Source of the DNA: Lineus longissimus
Lineage: Eukaryota > Nemertea > Pilidiophora > Heteronemertea > Lineidae
Assembly (NCBI RefSeq): GCF_910592395.1
Contig: NC_088319.1
Coordinates: 994,001 to 1,058,000, forward strand
DNA: 64,000 bases
Reading direction: 5' to 3'
The notes beneath the pieces are model-generated. The model saw only the letters and a program-made list of their open reading frames with translations. It made no database searches and was not told the origin of the DNA. Each line of letters begins with the position of its first letter. Positions within the stretch are counted from its first letter, which is position 1. Below are positions 45,401-48,250 of this stretch, piece by piece. The position numbers and the translations under genes were made by a program.

Positions 45401-45757
45401 CAGGCCCTGTCAATAAGTTTAAAAATCAACTTCTTCATAGTGCTAAGCATTCCACAAATCACTGATTATTAGTAATGTAATCAATAGAAAAGACATATGA
45501 TTGGGACCTTTAACCAAATGGTGGCCATCTTCTAATCTAAATCGTCATGTTGTCACAATGACCAAAGCACTCATTTTCAGCGCTTTGGTATCCCATCAAA
45601 TCAAAACTCACCAACTTTTTGGCATGATCCACCAGGGACCATCGGGTTGCCGGTATAACCAGTGTCGCATCGCTCACAGTTCCGGCCGACGTAGCCTTGC
45701 TCACATCGCAAACACGTCACACCTCCATCAGTATCTCGGCGACAGGTTGGTGCAAAT
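2373..45757 (-). CDS. HSPG2: Perlecan core protein (3' 47 exons; 5' end outside window)
   Basis: Secreted basement-membrane heparan sulfate proteoglycan core protein. In this family it binds laminin, nidogen, integrins and growth factors through Ig, laminin-type, LDLa and LG domains. I traced 47 coding exons by domain homology and AG/GT borders. They total 8419 bases and leave one uninterrupted frame of about 2805 residues ending at the TGA/TAA-type stop at 2373. Domain order is LE, Ig x9, LDLa x7, Ig x10, LG1-EGF-EGF-LG2-EGF-EGF-LG3. The LG/EGF tail identifies perlecan rather than agrin or laminin. Nearly all Ig and LDLa boundaries are phase 1, so cassettes are exchangeable. The SEA domain and most of domain III must lie beyond 64000. 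Oddities: the LDLa block sits inside the Ig array, and the Ig cassettes are recently duplicated. The symbol is the vertebrate orthologue's name. Confidence 0.95.
3759..3896 (-). CDS. HSPG2: Perlecan EGF 4
   Basis: A 138-base phase 1-1 exon with six cysteines: [45 protein letters not shown]. The first residues complete EGF 3 (TGRHC). It joins directly to LG3 with only a short linker ([15 protein letters not shown]). Confidence 0.94.
3960..4130. repeat. Dispersed repeat copy (sister at 21730-21905)
   Basis: Shares with 21730-21905 the ordered blocks GACGAGGTCT/GAACGAGGTCT, CATTGAA.CGAGTGCAGTGCT and TCAGG.GTAA. Family unknown. It lies in the intron between EGF 3 and EGF 4. Confidence 0.5.
4253..10595 (-). 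CDS. HSPG2: Perlecan LG2 and EGF 3 (exons 10374-10595, 10026-10142, 5750-5877, 4253-4424)
   Basis: LG2 spans four exons. 10374-10595: [56 protein letters not shown]. 10026-10142: [32 protein letters not shown]. 5750-5877: [30 protein letters not shown]. 4253-4424: [29 protein letters not shown], then the [22 protein letters not shown]. Phases join exactly (1, 1, 1, 0, 1). The 4.1-kb intron 5878-10025 is repeat-filled. Confidence 0.95.
4732..5262. repeat. 24-bp minisatellite, about 22 copies
   Basis: Unit AACCCCAAAAGGCGCCCAAC+CCAG repeated head to tail, nearly perfect to about 4910 and then drifting. Since 24 is a multiple of three, several frames on both strands read as 8-residue repeats. 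It sits inside the LG2 intron, so this is not coding evidence. Confidence 0.9.
5395..5560 (+). mobile_element. tRNA-derived SINE, family 1
   Basis: Has a pol III A-box-like TAGCGCAGTGGAAGGGAG and a perfect B-box GGTTCGACTCC at tRNA spacing, followed by an unrelated body. An inverted copy is at 38600-38740. Within a perlecan intron. Confidence 0.7.
5631..5721. mobile_element. Mariner-type MITE, 91 bp
   Basis: Near-perfect terminal inverted repeats: TACAGGGTGGCCCAGAAAAC and its complement GTTTTCTGGACCACCCTGTA, with TA at both ends as expected for Tc1/mariner insertion. It ends 28 bases from the donor of exon 5750-5877. Confidence 0.75.
6461..6645. repeat. Short tandem repeats (11-bp and 10-bp units)
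   Basis: CACCAGGGCAC-type 11-mers around 6461-6490 and ACAGCACATA 10-mers around 6600-6665. Intronic low complexity. Confidence 0.7.
6699..6891. mobile_element. 193-bp MITE with TGTGACCC termini (sister at 25989-26178)
   Basis: Starts TGTGACCCGTCACAGCAAAA and ends TTTTGCTGTGATGGGTCACA, a 20-bp terminal inverted repeat. The interior (GATGAGCCT, ACACCAGGAGATAATGGAAG) is shared with the second copy. Superfamily not assigned because the target duplication is unclear. Confidence 0.75.
7654..7847. mobile_element. Fold-back element, ~85-bp imperfect arms
   Basis: CCATTTTGGCTGGAACTTGA at the left is matched by TCAAGTTTGAGCCAAAATGG at the right, with further pairing inward (GGAGTC / GACTCC). A diverged relative is at 28120-28242. 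Intronic. Confidence 0.6.
7850..10020. other. Intron of LG2, little recognisable
   Basis: Holds a weak fold-back around 9079-9280 (GCAAACAGGCGATT against AATCTCCTGTTTGC) and G-runs at 8584-8594 and 8646-8657. Short open frames here have no domain resemblance. Confidence 0.5.
10831..11148 (-). CDS. HSPG2: Perlecan LG1 end and EGF 1-2
   Basis: A 318-base phase 1-1 exon. It closes LG1 ([17 protein letters not shown]) and then encodes two EGF modules. The first is [33 protein letters not shown]. The second is [32 protein letters not shown]. Each has six cysteines. The LG-EGF-EGF order is typical of perlecan and agrin tails. Confidence 0.95.
11249..11460 (-). mobile_element. tRNA-derived SINE fragment with 23-bp tandem array of its B-box
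   Basis: On the minus strand, 11460-11400 reads like a tRNA 5' half and B-box (TGGTGCAGTGGAATCAGCAG, then GGGTTTGATTCCCGG). It continues into about seven 23-bp units, each containing GAGTTCGATTCC, a good B-box. It lies between LG1 exons. Confidence 0.65.
11740..12566 (-). CDS. HSPG2: Perlecan LG1 (exons 12270-12566 and 11740-11886)
   Basis: First laminin G-like domain of domain V. Exon 12270-12566 (297 bases): [72 protein letters not shown]. Exon 11740-11886 (147 bases): [36 protein letters not shown]. Its last strands ([13 protein letters not shown]) are in the next exon. The SQGRF-xx-LDL motif matches vertebrate perlecan LG1. Confidence 0.95.
12994..13398 (-). CDS. HSPG2: Perlecan Ig domain 19 (exons 13260-13398 and 12994-13124)
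   Basis: The last Ig before domain V. The first exon (139 bases): [40 protein letters not shown]. The second (131 bases): [28 protein letters not shown] and a G strand leading into LG1. The Arg codon is split at the phase 2 junction. Confidence 0.92.
13517..13660 (+). mobile_element. tRNA-derived SINE, family 2
   Basis: A-box TAGCCTAGTGG and B-box GGTTCGATCCC at tRNA spacing, then a body with GAACCGGCGTGGCTTTCAAG that recurs at 36388-36640. Confidence 0.7.
13827..13862. repeat. GATAT/GATGAT microsatellite
   Basis: Alternating GATATGAT and GATGATAT words in the intron between Ig18 and Ig19. A similar (ATG)n run is at 10230-10250. Confidence 0.7.
14748..14828 (+). mobile_element. 5S rRNA-like fragment, probable SINE3-type relic
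   Basis: GGAAGTTAAGCAACGTTGAG, then CGCGGTCAACCTTCGGATCGG and TGACCGGCGCG, parallels the 3' half of 5S rRNA (GGAAGUUAAGCAACGU, GGUUAGUACUUGGAUGGG, AGACCGCCUGGGAA). The 5' half is replaced by a GGCCCAGTGGTTGGCGCG stretch. It is not a complete 5S gene. Confidence 0.6.
14830..16300. other. Intron between Ig18 and Ig19, no recognised element
   Basis: AT-rich, with no convincing exon on either strand and no clear tandem repeat. Confidence 0.5.
16305..16625 (-). CDS. HSPG2: Perlecan Ig domain 18 with Gly-rich leader (single exon)
   Basis: A 321-base phase 1-1 exon. It starts with a flexible linker ([18 protein letters not shown]), then [37 protein letters not shown] and [10 protein letters not shown]. 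The linker has no Ser-Gly dipeptide, so no evident glycosaminoglycan site. Confidence 0.92.
17253..17272. repeat. Poly-G tract
   Basis: Uninterrupted run of about 18-20 G. Similar runs at about 23200-23220 and 30380-30401, all intronic, may be hard to sequence accurately. Confidence 0.8.
17550..18333 (-). mobile_element. Dispersed element with internal 63-bp array (sisters 30022-30305, 33206-33478)
   Basis: In inverted orientation it matches both ends of the two ~275-bp sister copies: GATAATCTAGTGTTG-like, CACTATCTTTTGGTAAATGTG, and TTTCAGATAGATCTGGCCAAA at the other end. The middle is expanded into seven 63-bp units (17795-18235). The unit's GGTCAACTATGACAC..GCTGCC segment is single-copy in the sisters. 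Confidence 0.7.
18334..19370. other. Intron between Ig17 and Ig18, no recognised element
   Basis: No exon-like, tRNA-like or tandem sequence identified on either strand. Confidence 0.5.
19373..20376 (-). CDS. HSPG2: Perlecan Ig domain 17 (exons 20214-20376 and 19373-19467)
   Basis: The first exon (163 bases): [43 protein letters not shown]. The second (95 bases): [20 protein letters not shown] and the G strand. The Thr codon is split across the phase 2 junction. A degenerate MITE-like sequence lies in the intron. Confidence 0.92.
19520..19700. mobile_element. Degenerate CAGTGGAACC-type MITE
   Basis: Begins CAGTGGAACC and carries ACCTCTGTAATCAGGACACC and CTCCCTATTAAGGACAGC, the same words as the better copies at 22481, 26710 and 29576. 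The right end is unclear. Confidence 0.45.
20588..21083. mobile_element. piggyBac-like MITE, 488 bp with TTAA duplications
   Basis: TTAA then CCCTATAACACCT at the left; AGGTGTTATAGGG then TTAA at the right. TTAA target duplication plus CCCTA-type termini is the piggyBac signature. There is no transposase inside. Internally CTGGAGGCGCCCTATGAC is repeated twice near the left end. It lies between Ig16 and Ig17 exons. Confidence 0.75.
21409..21672 (-). CDS. HSPG2: Perlecan Ig domain 16 (single exon, type D)
   Basis: A 264-base phase 1-1 exon: [46 protein letters not shown] and [11 protein letters not shown]. It is the paralogue of exon 34589-34906 but lacks that exon's acidic tail. Confidence 0.92.
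21730..21905. repeat. Dispersed repeat copy (sister at 3960-4130)
   Basis: Shares GACGAGGTCTTCATTGAAAC and GAGTGCAGTGCTCCAATCAA with its sister. Intronic, unassigned. Confidence 0.5.
22156..22344 (-). CDS. HSPG2: Perlecan Ig 15, second half (cassette copy 3, exon C)
   Basis: A 189-base type C exon: [39 protein letters not shown] and [13 protein letters not shown]. It is followed by a type D exon exactly as in the older 35394/34589 pair, so the C-D pair is itself duplicated. Confidence 0.92.
22481..22663 (-). mobile_element. CAGTGGAACC MITE (Tc1/mariner-like ends)
   Basis: The right end reads GAGGTTCCACTGTA, i.e. TACAGTGGAACCTC inverted. The left end is CTGTAGAACGCCTC. The interior carries CCTCTCTATTAAGGACACCC in both orientations. 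Same family as 26710-26889 (opposite orientation) and 29576-29764. Confidence 0.65.
22750..24549 (-). CDS. HSPG2: Perlecan Ig 14 and start of Ig 15 (cassette copy 3, exons A and B)
   Basis: Exon 24389-24549 (type A, 161 bases): [41 protein letters not shown]. The acceptor is a CAGCAG tandem, so 24549 or 24546 could be used (one residue difference). Exon 22750-22981 (type B, 232 bases): [32 protein letters not shown], then [11 protein letters not shown] and FICRSRG. The intron contains the 46-bp-arm fold-back described separately. Confidence 0.91.
24146..24307. mobile_element. Long perfect fold-back with hammerhead-like core
   Basis: The outer arms 24146-24191 and 24262-24307 are 46-bp perfect inverted repeats. 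Inner pairs are CGATCGATTTC/GAAATCGATCG and CCTCATCA/TGATGAGG. On the minus strand the core reads CTGATGA, a GGTTC-GAGC-GAACC stem-loop, then GAAA (24224-24199), the conserved layout of a hammerhead ribozyme. The element sits in the intron between exons A and B of cassette copy 3. Confidence 0.7.
24877..25062 (-). CDS. HSPG2: Perlecan Ig 13, second half (cassette copy 2, exon C)
   Basis: A 186-base type C exon: [39 protein letters not shown] and [14 protein letters not shown]. Phase 1-1. It is very similar to the type C exons at 22156-22344 and 35394-35582. Confidence 0.92.
25312..27319 (-). CDS. HSPG2: Perlecan Ig 12 and start of Ig 13 (cassette copy 2, exons A and B)
   Basis: Exon 27168-27319 (type A, 152 bases): [39 protein letters not shown]. 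Exon 25312-25543 (type B, 232 bases): [32 protein letters not shown], then [18 protein letters not shown] and FICRHRG. The donor of exon B is GTTGGT, weaker than usual. The intron between A and B holds two MITEs and other repeats. Confidence 0.92.
25989..26178. mobile_element. MITE with TGTGACCC termini (sister at 6699-6891)
   Basis: TGTGACCCATCTCAGCAAAA at the left and TTTTGCTGTGACGGGTCACA at the right. The interior is nearly collinear with the copy at 6699. Confidence 0.75.
26710..26889 (+). mobile_element. CAGTAGAACC MITE, best-preserved copy
   Basis: Ends CAGTAGAACCTCCC and GAGAGGTTCTACCGTA. The interior has CCTCTCTATTAAGGACACCC, GTTTTGGTCCCGAATTGG and AATCAGGACACCTC. The CAGT terminus next to TA suggests Tc1/mariner mobilisation. 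Confidence 0.65.
27378..27406. repeat. Poly-A tract
   Basis: About 29 A in a row (poly-T on the perlecan strand), in the intron 5' of exon 27168-27319. Upstream of an acceptor on the minus strand it adds T-rich sequence. Confidence 0.8.
27768..27968 (-). CDS. HSPG2: Perlecan Ig 11, second half (cassette copy 1, exon C)
   Basis: A 201-base type C exon: [39 protein letters not shown] and [12 protein letters not shown], then a Gly-rich linker, PDGGGPGG, to the next Ig. Phase 1-1. Confidence 0.92.
28120..28242. repeat. Diverged relative of fold-back 7654-7847
   Basis: Shares TTTCAAGG, GACTCC, GGCATTCGCTTCA and TTCTAATTGC..TAGG with the larger copy. Intronic. Confidence 0.45.
28316..28895 (-). 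CDS. HSPG2: Perlecan Ig 10 and start of Ig 11 (cassette copy 1, exons A and B)
   Basis: Exon 28741-28895 (type A, 155 bases) has [34 protein letters not shown] and TTPGQ. Exon 28316-28553 (type B, 238 bases) completes Ig10 with [20 protein letters not shown] and [12 protein letters not shown]. It then begins Ig11 with [18 protein letters not shown] and FICRTRG. The A/B junction is phase 0 and exon B ends phase 1. Confidence 0.92.
29444..29551 (-). CDS. HSPG2: Perlecan LDLa repeat 7 (last)
   Basis: A 108-base phase 1-1 exon: [19 protein letters not shown], then [16 protein letters not shown]. The calcium-box is slightly changed (DATDE). Of two overlapping GT sites, the GTATGT at 29442-29443 keeps the frame, giving NCR|SSETLPR into Ig10. 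This is the C-terminal end of the LDLa block. Confidence 0.9.
29576..29764 (+). mobile_element. CAGTGGAACC-family MITE, degraded copy
   Basis: Carries ACCTCTCTTAGCAGACACCT, GGACACTGTGTTTGGTCC and CAATCAGGACACCTCTCAAT in the family order. Ends are damaged. Confidence 0.5.
29890..29997 (-). CDS. HSPG2: Perlecan LDLa repeat 6
   Basis: A 108-base phase 1-1 exon: [19 protein letters not shown], then [16 protein letters not shown]. It is the closest sister of repeat 3. It is followed upstream by a copy of a ~275-bp dispersed element (30022-30305). Confidence 0.93.
30022..30305 (+). mobile_element. ~280-bp dispersed element (sister of 33206-33478)
   Basis: From TTTTTCAGATAGATCTCGC to CGAAAATCACTATAATA; collinear with 33206-33478 (TGACCTCTTGTCACTAAACT, GTGAAAGAGCATTG, ATAATCTAGTGTTG). 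It sits in the LDLa region. Confidence 0.65.
30650..30757 (-). CDS. HSPG2: Perlecan LDLa repeat 5
   Basis: A 108-base phase 1-1 exon: [19 protein letters not shown], then [16 protein letters not shown]. The calcium-box is intact, the donor is GTAGGT and the acceptor is TTTTTAG. Confidence 0.93.
31218..31325 (-). CDS. HSPG2: Perlecan LDLa repeat 4
   Basis: A 108-base phase 1-1 exon: [19 protein letters not shown], then [16 protein letters not shown]. The Gly of DGSDE is replaced (DQSDE), but the acidic calcium ligands remain. The donor is GTAGGT. Confidence 0.93.
31922..32029 (-). CDS. HSPG2: Perlecan LDLa repeat 3
   Basis: A 108-base phase 1-1 exon: [19 protein letters not shown], then [16 protein letters not shown]. 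It is near-identical to repeat 6 (29890-29997), including the GTACGT donor, which suggests recent exon duplication. Confidence 0.93.
32263..32373 (-). CDS. HSPG2: Perlecan LDLa repeat 2
   Basis: LDLa module one codon longer (111 bases) than its neighbours: [20 protein letters not shown], then [16 protein letters not shown]. All six cysteines and the DGSDE motif are present. The intron upstream contains an array of about 101-bp tandem repeats that starts only about 50 bases from the acceptor. Confidence 0.93.
32427..33150. repeat. ~101-bp tandem repeats, 7-8 copies
   Basis: AGGGCACC recurs at about 32513, 32614, 32714 and 32815, then with more divergence near 32922, 33037 and 33140. The core words are AAGCTGCAGAATAGGGACAA and GGTGGATTCGTGGGTGGGAG. 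Minus-strand open frames of 80-100 codons across it are repeat artefacts. Confidence 0.85.
33206..33478 (+). mobile_element. ~275-bp dispersed element (sister of 30022-30305)
   Basis: Starts GTGTTTTTCAGATAGATCTG and ends ATGAAAAACACTATAAA, so the termini are weakly inverted (GTGTTTTTCA/TGAAAAACAC). That is consistent with a small DNA transposon derivative. Confidence 0.65.
33610..33717 (-). CDS. HSPG2: Perlecan LDLa repeat 1
   Basis: A 108-base phase 1-1 exon encoding one complete LDL-receptor class A module: [19 protein letters not shown] then [16 protein letters not shown]. Six cysteines and the DGSDE calcium-box are intact. The donor is GTGAGT. It is the first of seven such exons. Confidence 0.93.
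33912..34046. mobile_element. Fold-back MITE, 135 bp
   Basis: GTAGGGTAGGATGGGGTAAT and ATTACCCCATTCTACCTTAC are inverted. Pairing continues to TTGTAGCCCCGGTTTA/TAAACTGGGGCTACAA, giving arms of about 36 bp. Confidence 0.7.
34589..34906 (-). CDS. HSPG2: Perlecan Ig domain 9 with acidic tail (single exon, type D)
   Basis: A 318-base phase 1-1 exon with [34 protein letters not shown] and [10 protein letters not shown]. It then runs into a short acidic linker, [10 protein letters not shown], directly before the first LDLa repeat. It is paralogous to exon 21409-21672 ([21 protein letters not shown] against VDDGYGYL). The linker has no Ser-Gly pair, so it is not an obvious glycosaminoglycan site. 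Confidence 0.9.
35394..36208 (-). CDS. HSPG2: Perlecan Ig domain 8 (exons 36095-36208 and 35394-35582)
   Basis: The first exon (114 bases) gives [19 protein letters not shown] and VEFTCRAQ. The second (189 bases, type C) gives [36 protein letters not shown] and [20 protein letters not shown]. The type C exon is plainly paralogous to 22156-22344, 24877-25062 and 27768-27968 (shared WSR, LYLYN and SYR motifs). Confidence 0.9.
35895..35950 (-). pseudogene. tRNA-Lys-like relic
   Basis: On the minus strand: TTTAGCTCAGTTGGTAGAG, an intact D-arm/A-box, followed by CCTTTTAATCTGGAGGCCC, like the anticodon arm of tRNA-Lys(UUU). The T-arm and B-box are not recognisable, so it is a dead tRNA or SINE head. 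Confidence 0.45.
36388..36693 (+). mobile_element. tRNA-derived SINE family 2, longer copy
   Basis: Begins like 13517 (CTCATAGTCTAGTGGTTAAC), but the B-box is broken by a short deletion (CCCAGGTTCCTGGGAG). The tail (AAACCGAGGCTCCTTGCA, CACTAGGCCAATAAACC) recurs inverted at 39205-39410 and in part at 38040-38190. Confidence 0.65.
36743..37394 (-). CDS. HSPG2: Perlecan Ig domain 7 (exons 37222-37394 and 36743-36854)
   Basis: The first exon (173 bases, here called type A) encodes [36 protein letters not shown] and an Arg/Ser-rich extension. The second (112 bases) encodes [20 protein letters not shown] then CIASNDAGR. It is the diverged counterpart of the type A plus first half of type B exons repeated three times at 22.7-28.9 kb, but here type B is split by an intron. 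Confidence 0.9.
37666..38485 (-). CDS. HSPG2: Perlecan Ig domain 6 (exons 38362-38485 and 37666-37820)
   Basis: The first exon (124 bases) gives [26 protein letters not shown] and LSWRR. The second (155 bases) gives [26 protein letters not shown] and SYICTATN. The codon for Arg is split across the phase 2 junction. The Thr-rich G strand [10 protein letters not shown] precedes Ig7. Upstream of the first exon the intron holds an inverted tRNA-derived SINE (38.6 kb). Confidence 0.9.
38040..38190 (-). mobile_element. SINE family 2 tail, inverted fragment
   Basis: GGCACCAATTGGATTGATTG, GCCTAGTGACTCGGTC and CATGTTTCTCACTTGG match the inverted tail found at 39205-39410. Confidence 0.5.
38600..38740 (-). 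mobile_element. tRNA-derived SINE family 1, inverted copy
   Basis: On + it reads CTGGGAGTCGAACCCACGAC, CTCTTGATCATGAGGCCGAC and TCTTCCACGGTGCTACTG, the reverse complement of the head at 5395. Confidence 0.65.
38835..39672 (-). CDS. HSPG2: Perlecan Ig domain 5 (exons 39527-39672 and 38835-38952)
   Basis: Exon one (146 bases) encodes [29 protein letters not shown] and SNHQ. Exon two (118 bases) encodes [25 protein letters not shown] and the G strand. The internal junction is phase 0 and the domain ends in phase 1. The intron between the halves carries an inverted tRNA-SINE-family repeat (39.2 kb). Confidence 0.9.
39205..39410 (-). mobile_element. SINE family 2 tail, inverted copy
   Basis: CTCCAAGGCGGGATGAG, GGCACCAATTGGGTTTATTG and GGAACCTCGGTTTTGAG are the reverse complement of the 3' body of 36388-36693. 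Confidence 0.55.
39755..39922. repeat. 42-bp tandem repeat, 4 copies
   Basis: Unit built from TCTTAAGTTATCTAAGAATC and TTATTCACTTCTTAAGTAAG; AT-rich and itself partly palindromic (CTTAAG). Intronic. Confidence 0.85.
40123..40407 (-). CDS. HSPG2: Perlecan Ig domain 4 (single exon)
   Basis: A 285-base phase 1-1 exon with [16 protein letters not shown] and [10 protein letters not shown], the canonical Ig Cys-Trp-Cys set, then the hydrophobic G strand TLYVVGG. The donor GTTCGT is unusual but is the only site that keeps the frame into Ig5. Confidence 0.88.
40640..41490. repeat. 177-bp tandem repeat, about 4 good copies
   Basis: CTGTGACAGCTTCTAATGG ends at 40803, 40980, 41157 and 41334, exactly 177 apart, with a diverged unit before 40790. 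The unit length is divisible by three, so + strand frames stay open for up to 150 codons. It lies between Ig3 and Ig4 exons and is not translated in the gene's orientation. Confidence 0.85.
41502..41774 (-). CDS. HSPG2: Perlecan Ig domain 3 (single exon)
   Basis: A 273-base phase 1-1 exon holding a whole Ig domain: [17 protein letters not shown] and [10 protein letters not shown]. Its donor is GTATGT. A 177-bp tandem repeat array in the downstream intron comes to within about 15 bases of this donor, leaving almost no single-copy intron sequence there. Confidence 0.9.
42099..44161 (-). CDS. HSPG2: Perlecan Ig domain 2 (exons 44067-44161 and 42099-42273)
   Basis: The first exon (95 bases) encodes [10 protein letters not shown] to RFVCAGISQ and has a slightly weak GTCAGA donor. 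The second (175 bases) encodes [12 protein letters not shown] to [10 protein letters not shown]. Together they give one Ig fold with Cys, Trp and Cys in place. The junction is phase 0 and the intron of about 1.8 kb carries a MITE fragment near 43.5 kb. The donor of the first exon is the least certain boundary in this part of the gene. Confidence 0.82.
43492..43575. mobile_element. Short palindromic MITE fragment
   Basis: CCCCGGTAACGCGACCA and TGGTCGTGTTACCGGGG are inverted. The right end GGGTTCCACTGTA carries the CAGTGGAACC terminus seen in other MITEs here. Confidence 0.5.
44727..45002 (-). CDS. HSPG2: Perlecan Ig domain 1 (single exon)
   Basis: Complete I-set Ig domain in one 276-base phase 1-1 exon. 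It shows FTCNVQG, VTWART and [10 protein letters not shown], that is the B-strand Cys, C-strand Trp and F-strand Cys. It ends LLKVM at a strong GTGAGT donor. The frame stays open for about 47 further codons into the intron (44581-44726), so an alternative 3' extension of this exon is possible; see findings. Confidence 0.9.
45612..45757 (-). CDS. HSPG2: Perlecan exon: laminin-type EGF (LE) piece, end of domain III
   Basis: Cysteine-rich exon of 146 bases reading [19 protein letters not shown], then [15 protein letters not shown] and GGSCQKV. The C-x-x-C-x-x-GY-x-G-x-x-C-x-x-C-x-x-GY-x-GNP spacing is typical of laminin EGF-like repeats in perlecan domain III. Borders are CTAG on the acceptor side and GTGAGT on the donor side. 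It starts with the last base of a split codon and ends one base into the next, joining in frame to Ig1. It is the most 5' exon I can find; earlier LE/laminin IV exons must be to the right. Confidence 0.88.
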
Positions 45758-45976
45758 CTAGGAATGGACAAACAGACATTACGTTTTCTTCTATTTTATC
45801 TTCGTTTCGACAATTTAAAATAAAATGACCAGGGCCATTAATATGATATAAGAGAATTGTGCTCACCTCATGTGGAGGAAAGATGGATAAAGAGCATGGC
45901 ATTGTGTCATGTAGTGTTAGGTTTGATGTAGGTCCAAGCAGTTACAATTTCCCCAAAATGGCCAATTTACAGTATA

Positions 45977-46620
45977 TTTGACCTCTGTGACCTTGAAAAG
46001 TAGGTCAAATCAAAAAAGACCCGGGTGACACATTGAATGGTTGTTAGAATTAGATGTACCTATGATACAAAATTGGAGCCAATCGGGCAAGTAATTAAGG
46101 AATAATAGCATTTTGAAGAATTTTGGATTTGGCCCCCTCCCTGGAGGCCAAACGGCATATCAGATCGCACCAAACTTCGGTACCTGAGATCAATTGACCA
46201 AGGGGTACATGCGTACTTAATTTGTGATCAATAGTCATTGCGGTTAAGAAACGTGCCATAGTACGGCCTGATGGCAAACTTACGCCATTTGACCTCTGTG
46301 ACCTTGACAAGAAGGTCAAATTAAAAACATTGTGCAATATACTGTATGGTGGTTAGATGTACCCATGATATCAAATTGGTGGCAATCGGGCAAGAAGTTA
46401 AGGAACAATCACATTTTTAAGGTTTTTGGATTTTGCCCCCTGGGGGTCAAGTGGTGAATCATATTGGACCGAACTTCAGTCCCTGAGATCACCTGACTAA
46501 GGGGTAGATGTGTACCAAATTTGGGATCAATAGTCATTGCAGTTTAGAAACGTACCATAGTTACATCCTAACGGCCAATTTACGCCATTTGACCTCTGTG
46601 ACCTTGAAAAGAAAGTCAAA
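45977..46620. repeat. ~300-bp repeat, three copies, each with nuclear-receptor half-sites
   Basis: TTTGACCTCTGTGACCTTGA recurs at 45977, 46288 and 46588, followed by AGGTCAAA in the first two. Between them AATCGGGCAA and GGATTT.GCCCCCT also recur, so the whole ~300-bp unit is repeated; a diverged continuation reaches about 46860. Confidence 0.75.
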
Positions 46621-46886
46621 TCAAAAACCCGTACGATATGTGATGTATCCTTTCTAGGAGTACCTACCATAAACTTTTTATTGAAAACGGATCATTGATA
46701 AGAGACATATCACACTTTTTATGTTTTCAGTTTTGGCCCCCTGGTGGCCAAATCAGGAATCAGACCGGACTAAAATTTGGTCACCCAGGTGCCATTACAT
46801 GGGGGAACATGTGTACCAAGTTTCAAGTCAATAGCTTCAGTAGTTACGAAACGTGCCCTGATAACGGGACAAACAGTCCTGAGACA

Positions 46887-47280
46887 GTAACATTGGCTGC
46901 CTGTGGAGCAGCGAATTAGATTTAAAACATTGGTGCTCATCTGGAAGAGCCTGCACGGTCGGGCCCCTCAGTACCTCGTTGAGATGATCAATGTCTATGA
47001 GCCAGAAAGGCACCTGCGGTCAGCACACGACCTATCACTTGTAGTTCCGCGTGCAATAAGAACATACGGCGAGCGGGCATTTGGCCACTCGGCCCCCACG
47101 CTCTGGAACCGGCTGCCGACCAACATCCGGGCAGCCCACCCCTTAAGGAATTTCGCGGATTGTTGAAGACAGAGCTGTTTAGTCAGGTGTGATCTTTTTA
47201 TCTGTAAAGCGCCCGTGAACGAGCATTTTGCTTGAAACGGGCGCTATAGAAATATGGTATTTACATTACATTACATTACA
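46887..47280 (+). pseudogene. 3' end of a non-LTR retrotransposon (CR1/L2-like), truncated and frameshifted
   Basis: Encodes the C-terminal tail of a LINE reverse transcriptase: HWLPVEQRIRFKTLVLIWKS, LHGRAPQYLVEMI, SAHDLSLVVPRAIRTYGERA, SAPTLWNRLPTNIRAA. A frameshift near 47145 moves the ending LLKTELFSQV to another frame, and a stop precedes HWLP. It ends in an ATTACATTACATTACA tail, typical of CR1/L2-type 3' ends. It has no intact polymerase. Confidence 0.8.
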
Positions 47281-48240
47281 AACAAGATGGCTGAAAGGAA
47301 GATCTTAATGTTTTGTTTACATGGCTTGTCTGAGCCAACATCCCCACCGTTGTCATTTGACTTGTGCAGCAAATTCAAGTGACACATAATTCATCCATGT
47401 TTTGCCAAAGTAGCAAACTGTTTTGAAGATTATCTTGACAATTCAGCACTTTGACAGAGCGTGCTTGCATAACAGTCAAAAGAATTCTATATTATGTAAG
47501 CTTGTGTCGCAATGTTTGAAATATCACAACTGGGTGAGATTTCTAACTTTGTACTTTACTTCCTTGGTGAGCTGGCTTAGACATACCCAGTTCAAATCAT
47601 GTGGAAGAGTAGGCCTTTATGCTGCTGGGAAACAGCCAATCTCTGCACTGCCTGAGAACAGTCATTTTTATACCTGATGAACCTGGCCATCACCCAATTA
47701 CTTGCTAACTCATTCGATAATGGATCAAGTTCTTAATGACCATAGAGGAAGAGGCTATTGGAAGCTGGATTCAGCTGTCTTGGTGAGATCAGCGTGAGAC
47801 CTGCAGCACCCTGGGTGTATTCCTTCGCCAACATGACAAAAGTGTCTCATCAACAGCGTTGACAGATCATCATTGTTGAAGTTCAAGATGAGAGTGGTCT
47901 CAGCCAGCTCTGAATACACCTTATATGATTAATATATCCCTATTAAAGTCAATGTTAAATGTCAAGGAAGAAAAGAATGTATTTGATCAACTGATATCTG
48001 ATGGGAAACTTGTTGGAAGTTTTGTTTTTAAATCATGTGCCTGCAGCAGGTGACACCACTCATGCTTTGATGAGTGTTTAATCAGCTGGGCTGGTGTTGT
48101 ATTCTAGATCTTTCAGGTGCCTGTGGCTAGGGAGTCAGTGACAAATGTATGTTTTTAAACATCTCCTTGAAATTGTTGATCAATATTCTCACAAAACTCA
48201 CAAAACACAAGTGCTTGTTGATAATTATGGATGACCCACA
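47281..48240. other. Non-coding stretch, nothing recognised
   Basis: No exon, tRNA-like or repeat signal that I can support. Confidence 0.5.
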
Positions 48241-48250
48241 ATGATGATTA

